A stretch of 64,000 bases of DNA. Origin: Deinococcus psychrotolerans (GTDB lineage Bacteria > Deinococcota > Deinococci > Deinococcales > Deinococcaceae). Positions 45,001-52,528 of the stretch are shown piece by piece (position 1 is the stretch's first letter; every line of letters begins with the position of its first letter). Location of the stretch: positions 310,001 through 374,000 of the forward strand of contig NZ_CP034186.1 of NCBI RefSeq assembly GCF_003860465.1. The letters are read 5' to 3'. Below the pieces are notes generated by a model. It made no database searches, was not told the origin of the DNA, and saw nothing but the letters and a program-made list of their open reading frames with translations. The position numbers were made by a program, and so were the translations under genes.

Positions 45001-48000
45001 CACACCAGGTAGTTCACCGGACGTACTGGACATCCGCATTACTGGACTTCTGGAGGGCGCGACCTACTTGCTCGATTACGGTGACGGCCAGGTGGAACAA
45101 CTGACCTTTATCGGCCAGTCAGGCCGCTGGACGCACCGGTACGCCCGCACGGGCGTGTACACCCTGACGCTGAATCTGCGCACGCCGGACGGTGTGAGCA
45201 GCGTCCGCGCGGTCACGACCGTGCAGGCACAGTTGCAGCTGTCCCTGAGGGCGGCCACGGTAGCGTTCGCGAGCGATTCTACGAACTCAAACATTACCCT
45301 GAATTCTCTTGATCCTGTCGCCGTCCGCCTGACCATCGACTACACCGGGAGCGGCAGCCTGACGGGCAACTGGCTTCTGGACGGTCAGGCTGGTCCTCCC
45401 GTCACCGTGAATCTGCCGGATGGAGGCACCACAGCGACCGCAACTTACACGGTCTCGCCGCCCAAGCCTGGCAACCATACGGTGTCGTTCCGCATCGCAG
45501 ATGTCCAGTCGACATGCGCCGCGGCTTGCCCAGCACCCATTCTGCCCGGGGCGAACACGCTCAGGTACACCCTCGACAGCCCGAGTCTCCTCACTTATGG
45601 GGGACTGAGCGTCAAGCTGACCAGCATCAAGAACCTGGACCTGAAGAGCTTTGCTGCTGAAGGAACGGTGCGCCTGATCGTGGGTGGCGCAGATCTGGGC
45701 GAACAGAATGTCACGATGGCGAACCTTCAGGTGACCCGCTCGGCCACGGGCTACAAGGTCACGGGCGGCGACCCGACCAGAGTGAGCCTGGCCAATCTTC
45801 CCCTGCGCCTGCTGAGCCTGGGTGAGGCGAGTGTCCGCCTCACGTCCCTGAACCTCAGCTCTGAAGGCGCAGCACTCAGCGGAACTGTTCAGATGCCCAG
45901 CGGCACGGGTACCGGACTGACTTTCACAGACGCCAGCTTGCTGGAAGGCGGCGAGCTCCTGGCCGACCTCAAGGGCAGCGCGAATGCTTTGGGCGACCTG
46001 AAGATCGGCACCACTGGAATCAGCGTTTCGGCCACCGGTGGCGTGCTCGATCTGTCGCGCAAGCAGAACGCCGACGGCCTGAGTGCTGCCTACACGGGCG
46101 GCACGGCACCCACACCTGACTGGATGGGTGTGGTGTTGCCGGGTGCCAACCTGACCATCGGCAGCCCCATCGTCTCCGGCACCCCGGTGAGCGTGAGTGG
46201 CTTGGTGGCCTACACGCTGGGCGGCTACGCCACCGCCTTCGATTTCACGCCCACCGATCTGAGCGTCGGTGGCTGGGCCATCAAGTCCGGGCCGCTGAAA
46301 ATGTCCATCAGCGGCAGCGCCATAGCCAGCTTGAACGGCCAGGGCAGCCTGACCGTCCCCATGGTGAACGAGCCTCTTGCCCTGACCATCGGCTGGAACC
46401 CGCAGCTCGGGAATCCTGGCGCGAAGTGGGAAGTGAAGTCGGACGTCGCCGTGGCGAACCATGACTTCGGGCGCACGGCGCTGGACCTGGGCCGACCCAC
46501 CTGGGAGTTCGGCGGCGACGGTAAGGCGAAACTGATCTTCTCGAACGCCAAATGGAATCTGGGCAGCGTGAGCGGCAAGGACGTCAAGGTGCCGGTCTAT
46601 AACATGACCTTCACCCCGGACGGCGGGGTCAGCCTGGGCGGTGAGGCCTGGGCCAGCGCCACAGGCCTGACGAACTTCACGCTGTTTGATTACCCTCTGC
46701 CCACCGCCGAAATCGGCACCCGCCGCGAGGCGGACGGCCAGTACACACTCAGTCTGCGTGGCAAACTCCAACTGGGTGACGCGCTTCCCGTGAACGCCGT
46801 CGCGAGTCCCATCAGCTTCTGGGTGAAAGACGGTAAGGACGTGAAAATCGTCTTCGACAAGATTCGGATCTTCGGTCAGATCAAGACCGTGGATTATGAC
46901 GTGTCCGTCGCCGCCTCGTTCAAAGATGAAAACAACCTGGAATTCATCGGGCAGGGCACCATCAAGATCGCCAAGAAAATTGCTGTGGCCGCCAAAGCTG
47001 GCTTCGGGCGGGACAACGGCACCAGCTACGGCTTCTTCTGGGCCTCTGTCGCCTCATCCGGCCTGAAACCCTTCGTCACCGTCGGCTCCGTGGGATTCTA
47101 CGAATTCAGCGGCGGTGTGGGCATCAACATGGTCTGGAAGGACGGGAAGTTCGATGCACCGCCCGTGAAAGCCATTCCGCCCGCCGGTGCCGCTCGCGTG
47201 GTTAACGTCGCGATTCAGGCAGGCGCAGTGTTCGGAACGGCCATCGACAACGGTACCACCGCCCACTTCCGGGGCACGCTGGGCGTGGACTCAGAAGGCA
47301 CTGTGGCCATCAAGGCCGTGGGCTGGCTCTTTACCCCGCTGGCACAGGGCGCTCTCGGAAGCTATTCCTCCGGCACGGCCAGCGCTGCTGGCCCGAACCT
47401 CTCGACCGTCTCGACCAAGGGGAGCCTGGCACCTCAGGTTGCCGCACTGATTCTGTTGAGCGTGCCGCCCGAGAGTCCCGACAGCGGCTACCTGCTCGTG
47501 CAGGGCTGCGTGGGGCCAGCTGCCAAGTCATCGGTCGGTGGGCTGGACTGCACGCACAACCGTGAACTCGACTTCTATAACATCGTCGCCGTGAGCGGGT
47601 ACGCCGAGATGTACATGCCGTTTTCCGGCAGCGGTCAGCGCGTGTACCTGGGCACCAAAGCCAACCCGATCAGCGTGCGCCTGCTCTCTATCAAATCAGG
47701 CAGCACCACCACCACGACCACGGCAGCCGTCAAAAATGCGGACGGTACTACCACGGACGCCACCTCCGGTACCACGGCCAACTCTTCATCGAATGCGGCC
47801 ACCGCAGGCTCTAGTAACACCACGACCAGCCGGGCCGATGGACTGGGGTACAACGGCTACCTGATGGTGGACGGTACCCAAATCAGCGTGGGTGTGGGCG
47901 TCAGTCTGGCCTACAGTGTGGGTCAGAGTGGCACCGGCAAGGTCTGCGACTGGTACTGGTACGCCAATGCGCACCTGGCCCTGAACGCGGACTTCACCGT

Positions 48001-48229
48001 CGTGTATGACCCCACGTCCCTCGACGCCTCGGTGACCCTCAGTGCCGGTGCCGCTGCAGGCGCGGGAGCGTGCGGCCTCAAGGTCGATGTGGGCATCAAC
48101 CTGTCAATCACCGGACACCTGTACGTCTCGGCAGCCAGCAGTTATATCGACGGCACAGCGTCGGGCAGTGTGACCCTGCCGGTCATCGGTGACCTTCCCT
48201 TCAGCGTCAAGGGTCGCGTCGACTTCTGA
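39026..48229 (+). CDS. Giant PKD-repeat surface protein (3,067 residues)
   Basis: The protein has a signal peptide (~16-35, A-V-R-L-V-L-L-A-L-F-L). At least 24 PKD-like domains of about 80 residues follow, each with a W-G-D-G-type motif and a later H-T-Y-A-x-P-G-T-Y motif (~170-2050). Residues ~712-1906 are three tandem copies of a 398-residue five-domain block. The last ~1,000 residues are a different beta-rich region, with low-complexity Thr/Ser (near 2895-2930), few cysteines, and a terminal G-R-V-D-F suggestive of outer-membrane anchoring. ATG 39026 has GGAGG six bases upstream. A role in the surface layer, adhesion or binding of extracellular polymers is inferred. Confidence 0.85.
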   Translation: MNQQWRPGEILAHSRMNAVRLVLLALFLTGGWGSAERVYLLTPGEATPGANQFVPRAEAQRVTAFADFSSCAANERVWTVQTKQYTSPPIIHVYTVNNPPGGQTALDLGVIQADGYLELRTYGRCYGATAGQESNYPIPTRLTADASNPAYVLTGQPAQYKFNNSGEGVTYTINWGEGAPETWVGFGGEPTHTLPHTYNTAGVYTISTVASNAGYTAPERTSTVTVLTPTLTLLTTYQVEPRDNMAILYKDLLPGSSHTVDWGDGTTSDFVMPAGPPQPLRLLHAYAKEGTYTIRTPTQPSLAPLQITIKASPPNLTVSGTGLAATLNISYTQPGTNYTVDWGDNQTSPLAGNLSAQQLNHTYSSPSTYTVNVYGPTSATTTGVLGTATFTATLGNVTLSAAPQRPVVREQVVVTLTGLADSATYDLNWGDGTTEPVNGQTTASRSHAYAAAQDYTITVTNGGRTLGTTAVAVQVPTPVLSHTAQNLTVTLQVQNLVAGAAYTVNWGEGAPEPLNATGPVATLTHAYPRPGTYTVSVTPARGAPATESVSVVASQPKLAIIPPVVDTDQTVTATLSDLTKTLSYTLDWKDGPPITFTAADVINTLTHSYAVPGTYQAELTSSSTNPVSAPVTVRPAAPTLQLVANELSVTLTAAKLYAGVTYTVNWGAGVTETFQATGPIMTLTHLYAAPGMQTVTLTPNGGTPATATVTLTVPAPTLSVAPAQGSTDTTFTAALGQLVPSLTYTLNWGDGSSEPVTGAATFTRTHQYTRPGTFSVSVKYADAPPVQQSVTVNVPTPILSATNLNLNATLRLSRLVQAATYRVQWGDGQEQPLTAQTPETTLTHTYAAPGTYTLTVTPTLGDAGTTTLDVRYVNVDAPTLTLTPITASVYDVIKADFSALIPALSYTLDWGDGQREVITDLASGTRSHAYTTAGTYTVSLKAPESPAAIKTVTVTQPAATLTATSNALQGQATITGLVKALAYRLDWGDGTPAVDITGVETQTLSHNYARPGNYRLTLSVPGSAPVSAALTVSVPAATLTSTTDALSVTAVVSGLQESLTYRLTWGDGSNTDLTGKVTDTLTHTYAKPGVYALELSTPGAPSVTANVTLTLPAVTLSVTPAQGSTDTTFSAVIGQLVPTLTYTLDWGEGVSEPVTGVRTFTRTHQYAKPGTFSVSVKYGDSAPVQQTVTVNVPTPVLSATNLNLNATLRLSRLSPAATYRVQWGDGQEQPLVAQTSDAVLPHTYSAPGTYTITVTPTLGDPSSVTLNVKYVSVDAPVLTLTPITASVYDVIKADFSALIPALSYTLDWGDGQREVITGLTVGTRVHTYTVAGTYTVSLKAPESPAAIKTVTVTQPLATLTATSNALQGQATLTGLVKALAYRLDWGDGTPAIDIKDVETQTLSHNYARPGTYRLVLSVPGSAPVSAALTVSVPAATLTSTTDALSVTAVVSGLQESLTYRLTWGDGSNTDLTGKVTDTLTHTYAKPGVYALELSTPGAPSVTANVTLTLPAVTLSVTPAQGSTDTTFSAVIGQLVPTLTYTLDWGEGVSEPVTGVRTFTRTHQYAKPGTFSISVKYADAPPVQQNVTVNVPTPVLSATNLNLNATLRLSRLSPAATYRVQWGDGQEQPLVAQTSDAVLPHTYSAPGTYTITVTPTLGDPSSVTLNVKYVSVDAPVLTLTPITASVYDVIKADFSALIPALSYTLDWGDGQREVITGVMTGTRSHAYITAGNYTVSLKAPESPAAIKTVTVTQPLATLTATSNALQGQATITGLVKALTYRLDWGDGTPAVDITGVETQTLSHNYARPGTYRLTLSVPGSAPVSAALTVSVPAATLTATTDALSVTAVVSGLQESLTYRLTWGDGSNTDLTGKVTDTLTHTYAKPGVYALELSTPGAPSVTATVNVQVRPLVLAVVAPELRATASLSGMVSALTYTVNWGDGQQDTVTGQTATTLVHTYLKPGQYTVTVTAPSLEPVTTTFTAGLPPQEVLTATPGSSPDVLDIRITGLLEGATYLLDYGDGQVEQLTFIGQSGRWTHRYARTGVYTLTLNLRTPDGVSSVRAVTTVQAQLQLSLRAATVAFASDSTNSNITLNSLDPVAVRLTIDYTGSGSLTGNWLLDGQAGPPVTVNLPDGGTTATATYTVSPPKPGNHTVSFRIADVQSTCAAACPAPILPGANTLRYTLDSPSLLTYGGLSVKLTSIKNLDLKSFAAEGTVRLIVGGADLGEQNVTMANLQVTRSATGYKVTGGDPTRVSLANLPLRLLSLGEASVRLTSLNLSSEGAALSGTVQMPSGTGTGLTFTDASLLEGGELLADLKGSANALGDLKIGTTGISVSATGGVLDLSRKQNADGLSAAYTGGTAPTPDWMGVVLPGANLTIGSPIVSGTPVSVSGLVAYTLGGYATAFDFTPTDLSVGGWAIKSGPLKMSISGSAIASLNGQGSLTVPMVNEPLALTIGWNPQLGNPGAKWEVKSDVAVANHDFGRTALDLGRPTWEFGGDGKAKLIFSNAKWNLGSVSGKDVKVPVYNMTFTPDGGVSLGGEAWASATGLTNFTLFDYPLPTAEIGTRREADGQYTLSLRGKLQLGDALPVNAVASPISFWVKDGKDVKIVFDKIRIFGQIKTVDYDVSVAASFKDENNLEFIGQGTIKIAKKIAVAAKAGFGRDNGTSYGFFWASVASSGLKPFVTVGSVGFYEFSGGVGINMVWKDGKFDAPPVKAIPPAGAARVVNVAIQAGAVFGTAIDNGTTAHFRGTLGVDSEGTVAIKAVGWLFTPLAQGALGSYSSGTASAAGPNLSTVSTKGSLAPQVAALILLSVPPESPDSGYLLVQGCVGPAAKSSVGGLDCTHNRELDFYNIVAVSGYAEMYMPFSGSGQRVYLGTKANPISVRLLSIKSGSTTTTTTAAVKNADGTTTDATSGTTANSSSNAATAGSSNTTTSRADGLGYNGYLMVDGTQISVGVGVSLAYSVGQSGTGKVCDWYWYANAHLALNADFTVVYDPTSLDASVTLSAGAAAGAGACGLKVDVGINLSITGHLYVSAASSYIDGTASGSVTLPVIGDLPFSVKGRVDF
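41163..44744 (+). repeat. Three tandem 1,194-bp units inside the PKD gene
   Basis: Matching landmarks recur exactly 1,194 bp apart (41183, 42377 and 43571). Each unit encodes five PKD-like domains (398 residues) in the order S-E-P-V, Q-E-Q-P-L, Q-R-E-V-I, T-P-A-x-D-I, S-N-T-D-L. Units 2 and 3 share a stretch that appears identical by eye over 466 bp (42078-42543 and 43272-43737). Unit 1 is more diverged at its start. Confidence 0.88.
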
Positions 48230-48311
48230 ATGCACAGCGGGGGTGGCAAGCACCACAAGCCACCCCCGCATCCCCAACAGCCCTACCAACCCATCCCACG
48301 AGGCCCCATCC

Positions 48312-50264
48312 ATGCGAATATCCCTGCTTCTACTGACCCTTACGGCTACTCTGGGCGTGGCGTCTGCCCAAACAAGCACCGCGCCCAAGGGCAGTCCGGC
48401 CAAAGGCGGCGTGGCGGCTCTGCCCACCCCCGACGGTGCCATGCTGCGCTGGGCGCTCCCCGGCGACGTCCTGCCTGCTAGGGGCTTCCGCCTGCGGATC
48501 AACGGCCCCGGCGGCACCCGAGACCAGACGGTGGCTTCTCCCCAGTCATATTCCGCCGCGCTCGGCCTGTCCAAAGCGGATTACGATGCACTGGTCAGCG
48601 TGTACGAACAACCCCCAAAAAACGACTCGGAACGGACCCAGAGAACCTTTTTCAACCTGAACGTGGTCGCCCGGCCCGTCTATGCCCACGCTCTAGGCAT
48701 CATGACGACCCTTGAAGGGCTGTCCCCCGGCCAGTACACCGTCACCGTGACTGCCGTGGGCAGCAATGAAACAAAGGTCGGCGAGGCGACGTTCAAGACG
48801 GGGGCGATGCCCGCTGTGCCCGCACCCAGCACACCCAAGGCCAAACCCGGCCCCGCTGCCGTGCAGCTCACATGGACCGTGCCGCCGCCCGGCCCCAGCA
48901 ATCTGGTGGTGGCCTACAAGATTTACCGCGCCAGCGGCGCGGGCGCGTATGCCCTGCTGCAACCCACCCCATTTTTTCTGACCACTGCGCCGGGCGGTGA
49001 CGTGTTCAAAGACACCGACCTGAAGGCCAAGACCACCTACCGCTACCAGGTGGCGTCCGTAGACCTGTTCGGTCGTGAGTCCGCCCGGACGGCCCCAATC
49101 ACCGTCACCACCGAGGCCGTCACCGTCCTACCGGCACCCGAGGACCTTCAGGCGACCGTCAAGGAACGCGCCGTGACCCTGCGCTGGACTGCGCCGAAAG
49201 ACAGCCGGATCACGCAGCAGATCATCGTGCGCGGCACCGACCCTAGTCAGCCACTAAGCGCACTGGCCACACTGCCTCCAGGAGCGAACACCTACACTGA
49301 CACCACCGGACGTGCCGGTGAGCCCTACGTGTACGCCGTCGTCACGCGGGACGCGGGTGGGCAGGTGGGCGCACGCAGTAGTCTCGTCGGCGCACGGCCC
49401 GTGAACACCAGGCCCCCCGCCCCGCCATCTGGCGTGAAGATCACGGCAGGTGTGGCCGCCATCACGCTGAGCTGGGAAGCAAACCGCGAGAAAGACATCG
49501 AAGGCTACCAGATCTACCGCAGTGAGTCCGGCGGGGCGGGTGCGCCTTCCCTGCTCGTCAACGCCTCGCCCGTCGTGGGCACGACCTTCACCGATCCCCT
49601 GGTCGCCGGTTTGCAAAACCGCTACTCCTACCGCGTCACGGCCCTGAATACTTCCCAGGCGGAGTCCGCACGTTCGGCAGCTGTTGCCTCCAAGCTGATC
49701 GACAAGACGCCCCCGCCCGCCCCGACCCTGCTTCCTTCCACGGTGAGCGCACAGGGCGTGAAACTCAGCTGGACGCAGGCCGACCTCCCGGACCTGGCCG
49801 GTTTCCGCGTGTCGCGCGCCGCAGGGGGTTCGGCACCCGTGGAACTGGGCCGCCTGAAGGCCGCGACCCGCACGTATCTGGACGCCACGGCGGAGTCTGG
49901 CGTGACCTACGCGTACAGCGTGCAGAGCGTTGATGACGCCGGGAACGTCTCGGCGTCCTCTGAACCGGTGGTCATCCGCCGCGCCAGCACGGGCCTTCCG
50001 GCAGCGCCCCAGGGTGCCGCTGTCAAGGCGCTGGAAGCGGGTGCCGGTAACCGCGTCACCTGGACGGCCACTCCCGGCCTGCCGGTGGCCGTATACCGCC
50101 TGGATGCGGCGGGCAGCGAGCCGCTGCAGGTGTCGGGCCTGATCACCACCGGATCGTTCACCGATGCCCAGGGCACCCCGGACAGCGAGTACCGACTCCG
50201 CGCCGTGAACGAACGCGGGCAGATGAGCGCACTCACGCCGCCCCAGACGGTGGCAAAGCCTTAA
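48312..50264 (+). CDS. Secreted protein with fibronectin type III domains
   Basis: This 650-residue protein has a clear signal peptide (M-R-I-S-L-L-L-L-T-L-T-A-T-L-G-V, cleavage near ASA-QT). Four or five FN3-like domains follow, with the usual pattern L-x-W and Y-x-Y-x-V-x-S-V-D (T-Y-R-Y-Q-V-A-S-V-D, Y-V-Y-A-V-V-T-R-D, Y-S-Y-R-V-T-A-L-N, Y-A-Y-S-V-Q-S-V-D-D-A-G-N). It starts at ATG 48312, 82 bp after the PKD gene. It ends the apparent envelope operon and may bind the PKD protein or glycans. Confidence 0.82.
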   Translation: MRISLLLLTLTATLGVASAQTSTAPKGSPAKGGVAALPTPDGAMLRWALPGDVLPARGFRLRINGPGGTRDQTVASPQSYSAALGLSKADYDALVSVYEQPPKNDSERTQRTFFNLNVVARPVYAHALGIMTTLEGLSPGQYTVTVTAVGSNETKVGEATFKTGAMPAVPAPSTPKAKPGPAAVQLTWTVPPPGPSNLVVAYKIYRASGAGAYALLQPTPFFLTTAPGGDVFKDTDLKAKTTYRYQVASVDLFGRESARTAPITVTTEAVTVLPAPEDLQATVKERAVTLRWTAPKDSRITQQIIVRGTDPSQPLSALATLPPGANTYTDTTGRAGEPYVYAVVTRDAGGQVGARSSLVGARPVNTRPPAPPSGVKITAGVAAITLSWEANREKDIEGYQIYRSESGGAGAPSLLVNASPVVGTTFTDPLVAGLQNRYSYRVTALNTSQAESARSAAVASKLIDKTPPPAPTLLPSTVSAQGVKLSWTQADLPDLAGFRVSRAAGGSAPVELGRLKAATRTYLDATAESGVTYAYSVQSVDDAGNVSASSEPVVIRRASTGLPAAPQGAAVKALEAGAGNRVTWTATPGLPVAVYRLDAAGSEPLQVSGLITTGSFTDAQGTPDSEYRLRAVNERGQMSALTPPQTVAKP

Positions 50265-50291
50265 GTGGAGTTCTCCAGCACCGTGGCATCT

Positions 50292-50314
50292 GCTCAGCTC
50301 AAGCTGAGCATTTT
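50292..50314 (+). terminator. Probable terminator of the surface-protein operon
   Basis: GCTCAG (50292-50297), loop CTCAAG, CTGAGC (50304-50309), then ATTTT. The pairing can extend to eight base pairs (GCTCAGCT/AGCTGAGC). It lies 28 bp after the FN3 stop and just before the convergent XRE gene end. Confidence 0.55.
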
Positions 50315-50721
50315 GGAACCAACCGCACTTCCACGTCCATCTCCAGCACCTCAGCCATGCGGCGCAAGGTTTCCATCCCGTGTGCGTGGTAATCGGGACT
50401 GAGCCAGCGTGACACCACTGGCGGCGTCACGCCGAGTTGCTGGGCCACCTGAGCGCCACTCATCTGCCGCAGTCTCAGTGCTCGCCGCAGTTCCAAGCTG
50501 ACCGGATCAGGAGCGGGCGCGAGTGGCAGGTACTGGAGTTCCAGCACCTGCACATTTGGTGCAGCGGCCTCAACAGCTCGGGCAATCAGAAGATCCAGAT
50601 CGCGCATCACTTTGAGATCGAAGCCGAGTTCCTCACCGTCAGCGCTGAAGGTGGTCGGCACACCGAAGACCGTGACCGAGAAGCCACGCTGCTGAGTTTG
50701 GTAAGTGGTGAATTGCTGCAT
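50299..50721 (-). CDS. XRE-family DNA-binding protein, probable antitoxin
   Basis: This 140-residue protein has an N-terminal region of ~75 residues with no clear match. A helix-turn-helix follows (M-S-G-A-Q-V-A-Q-Q-L-G-V-T-P-P-V-V-S-R-W, ~90-109), then R-M-A-E-V-L-E-M-D-V-E-V. It lies 12 bp downstream of the DUF4258-like gene. That arrangement, a small toxin-like protein followed by an XRE protein, is typical of type II toxin-antitoxin modules. The antitoxin role is inferred. Confidence 0.7.
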   Translation of the reverse strand: MQQFTTYQTQQRGFSVTVFGVPTTFSADGEELGFDLKVMRDLDLLIARAVEAAAPNVQVLELQYLPLAPAPDPVSLELRRALRLRQMSGAQVAQQLGVTPPVVSRWLSPDYHAHGMETLRRMAEVLEMDVEVRLVPKCSA

Positions 50722-50733
50722 CCGTCCCTCCTT

Positions 50734-50958
50734 TCAGTTCGCCATCACGGTGATGACAAGGTAATACCGCTCTTTCCAGTCAATCTTGGCTCGCACGCGC
50801 ACTTTACCGAGGTAGCGGTCAAAATTGAGGCCAGGTGCGCGAGTTCCACCGGGAAGGTCTTTGGTGATCTCATCGGGAAAACTGATGGCATCAAGGACAT
50901 CGCCGAGAGTGAGGGCGTCAAGGCCAAGTTCTTCACGGGCGTGCAGGGTGAAGATCAA
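50734..50958 (-). CDS. DUF4258-like small protein, probable toxin
   Basis: From TTG 50958 the protein (74 residues) begins I-F-T-L-H-A-R-E-E-L-G-L-D. It has R-Y-L-G-K-V-R-V-R-A-K-I-D in the middle and ends Y-Y-L-V-I-T-V-M-A-N, matching the short DUF4258 pattern (S-x-H-A-x-E-R near the start, a V-V-T strand at the end). The start is uncertain: AGGAGA is only two bases from the TTG, and the frame stays open to 51024 inside the rep gene. Paired with the XRE gene. Confidence 0.6.
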   Translation of the reverse strand: MIFTLHAREELGLDALTLGDVLDAISFPDEITKDLPGGTRAPGLNFDRYLGKVRVRAKIDWKERYYLVITVMAN

Positions 50959-51508
50959 TGTCTCCTGATCGATGGATGTTGCGGGTAAGCTCGTGCGGCA
51001 GGGTGATGGCGATCTGCTTGGCACCGTCGGTATCGCGCCGCGCCCGCGTGAAGACCAGCTTTTCGATCAGTCGGAAGCTAACTGTGACCCAGTCGTCGTC
51101 CTCGTGGCTTCGCCAAGCGCCGCTGATCCAGTATTGAGTCGAACTAAGGCGCTCTAAGCTGACCCGTAGCATCTGACGGTTGGCTCCTGTATCGAATAGA
51201 CCGCACATCTGGAGTAGCCGATACATGGTAAAGCTGAACAGCCCATCATCCGGGCAGCCCTGCTCAATGTAGAGTTCCTGAAGGGCCAGATAAGTATCGT
51301 TGTCGATGCCGTGCGGCACGCCGTATTTCTGGGTGCCGTTGCATTCGATTTCACTGGAGACGCCATTGCGACTGAAGGCGACCTTCCACTGGGCATAATC
51401 CTCTGCGATCTTGCGCTGGATCGAAATGAGCCCCAACTGACCCACGTTGAGATCCTCACGCAGTGTGATGGCCTGTTCGGCTTCTCTGATCGCAGGCACC
51501 CTAGACAT
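50933..51508 (-). pseudogene. Truncated plasmid replication initiator (RepA-like)
   Basis: 191 residues are present. K-Y-G-V-P-H-G-I-D-N-D-T-Y-L-A-L-Q-E-L and S-L-E-R-L-S-S-T-Q-Y-W-I-S-G match the N-terminal winged-helix region of RepA-type initiators common on Deinococcus and Thermus plasmids. Those proteins are about twice as long. Here the likeness ends after I-T-L-P-H-E-L-T-R-N-I and the frame runs into the toxin gene. Iterons lie upstream. It is probably a remnant; a functional short form is less likely. Confidence 0.65.
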
Positions 51509-51544
51509 ACCCCAGTCTAGTCGCTTTAGCCTGTTAACACGATA

Positions 51545-51626
51545 CCGTCATGAATGGGGGAAACGAGAGGAAATAGACGAGTCTACCCTCCCGCTCATCC
51601 CGTTATGAATGGGGGGAAAGAGAGGA
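51545..51626. repeat. Iteron-like direct repeats upstream of the rep remnant
   Basis: CCGTCATGAATGGGGGAAAC (from 51545) and CCGTTATGAATGGGGGGAAA (from 51600) start two 27-bp direct repeats 55 bp apart. Both continue with GAGAGGA or a close variant. Placement just upstream of the rep start fits a plasmid origin. Confidence 0.65.
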
Positions 51627-52044
51627 TTAGTGCCGTCTGACGCGCGCGGGACTTCGCGCCTGATGTTTATTCGTATCAAGTAGTAAAAGATATACTACTC
51701 AAAAAATAAACAACAATCAGGAACTGCGATTTCGATCGGCCCAGGTTTTAAGCTTAAAAGTCCAAGTGTCGTCCCTAAGACTTTGTCTTGTGACAACCCG
51801 CGGCGGGGTTCTGGCAAGCTGTTGCTGACAAAGTAAACCCGAGGAGCGGCGGCAGGTGGCCTGAACTTCAGGTTACCTGCTGTACGATGTCCTTCCAGCT
51901 TCGCAGTGTGGTTCTTAGAAAAGATCGTCGGTCGTGAGTGGGGATGGTCGAGTGGGTAGAGCCGTGAAGATTGGTATCTTGGGCAGGCATCTGACCAAGT
52001 TGGGGGTACACCTGTCACAGGAAGATCCTTAACCTTATCCTGTC
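51627..52044. other. Non-coding stretch between iterons and the DUF7662-like gene
   Basis: About 420 bp. It includes an inverted repeat AGTAGTA/TACTACT (51679-51699) next to an A-rich run, and otherwise no supportable gene. A long open frame on the minus strand here overlaps the real + gene at 52079 and lacks a family match. Confidence 0.4.
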
Positions 52045-52050
52045 TATAAT
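52045..52050 (+). promoter_or_regulatory. Consensus -10 box before the DUF7662-like gene
   Basis: TATAAT at 52045-52050, 28 bp before ATG 52079, in an AT-rich stretch. No good -35 was found at the normal distance. Confidence 0.4.
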
Positions 52051-52078
52051 TTTTAGTGTTACTAAAGTATGTTAAGTC

Positions 52079-52528
52079 ATGCGGACACTGAAAGTTGAGC
52101 TTCGAGAGCACGATAAATCCCTCTTCACCACGGAGCTTGAGACGTTCCTGACGCCCAAAGAGCTTCTCCGTCTTTTGCCTAAACTGCTTGACGCTCCGGT
52201 CTCTAGGGTTATGAAGCCTCCGCTGAAAACCAGCCAGAAGTACGTCCGTCTCGCTGAGCATCTCCGCCGCTCCTCCCAGGACAGCCTCACCCTCACTTAC
52301 GAGGAGATGGAAGGCATTCTTCATGCCCCGTTTCCCAGTTCGGCTCGAAAGCATCGTGCCTGGTGGAGCAACAGCGTTCAGGGCCACTCTCAGGCCAGCG
52401 CCTGGCTCAACGAAAGATGGCAGGTCGCCAGTGTCCAGCCCGGCAGCGTAACCTTTCAACGGAATAACAGCAATGATGCGGACTCCTGTTTTCGAGCGAA
52501 TGGCCAGCAAAGCTCTCGATCACCTTAA
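52079..52528 (+). CDS. Hypothetical protein with DUF7662-like C-terminal domain
   Basis: This is a 149-residue protein. Residues ~70-125 read L-T-L-T-Y-E-E-M-E-G-I-L-H-A-P-F-P and then S-A-R-K-H-R-A-W-W-S-N-S, W-L-N-E-R-W-Q-V-A-S-V. This is the small domain I know from DUF7662-type proteins, a possible nucleic-acid-binding fold. The N-terminal ~65 residues are unknown. The end overlaps the next gene by 56 bp, so the last ~18 residues may be non-native. The gene lies in a plasmid-like segment. Confidence 0.6.
   Translation: MRTLKVELREHDKSLFTTELETFLTPKELLRLLPKLLDAPVSRVMKPPLKTSQKYVRLAEHLRRSSQDSLTLTYEEMEGILHAPFPSSARKHRAWWSNSVQGHSQASAWLNERWQVASVQPGSVTFQRNNSNDADSCFRANGQQSSRSP

Noticed and set aside
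45287..46771. Minus-strand open frame (494 codons) within the PKD gene
   Set aside because: No domain, and the + strand frame is continuous for 9 kb; regarded as a shadow.
51695..52510. Minus-strand open frame of 271 codons
   Set aside because: It overlaps the DUF7662-like gene, which has recognisable domain motifs, and starts without a ribosome site.
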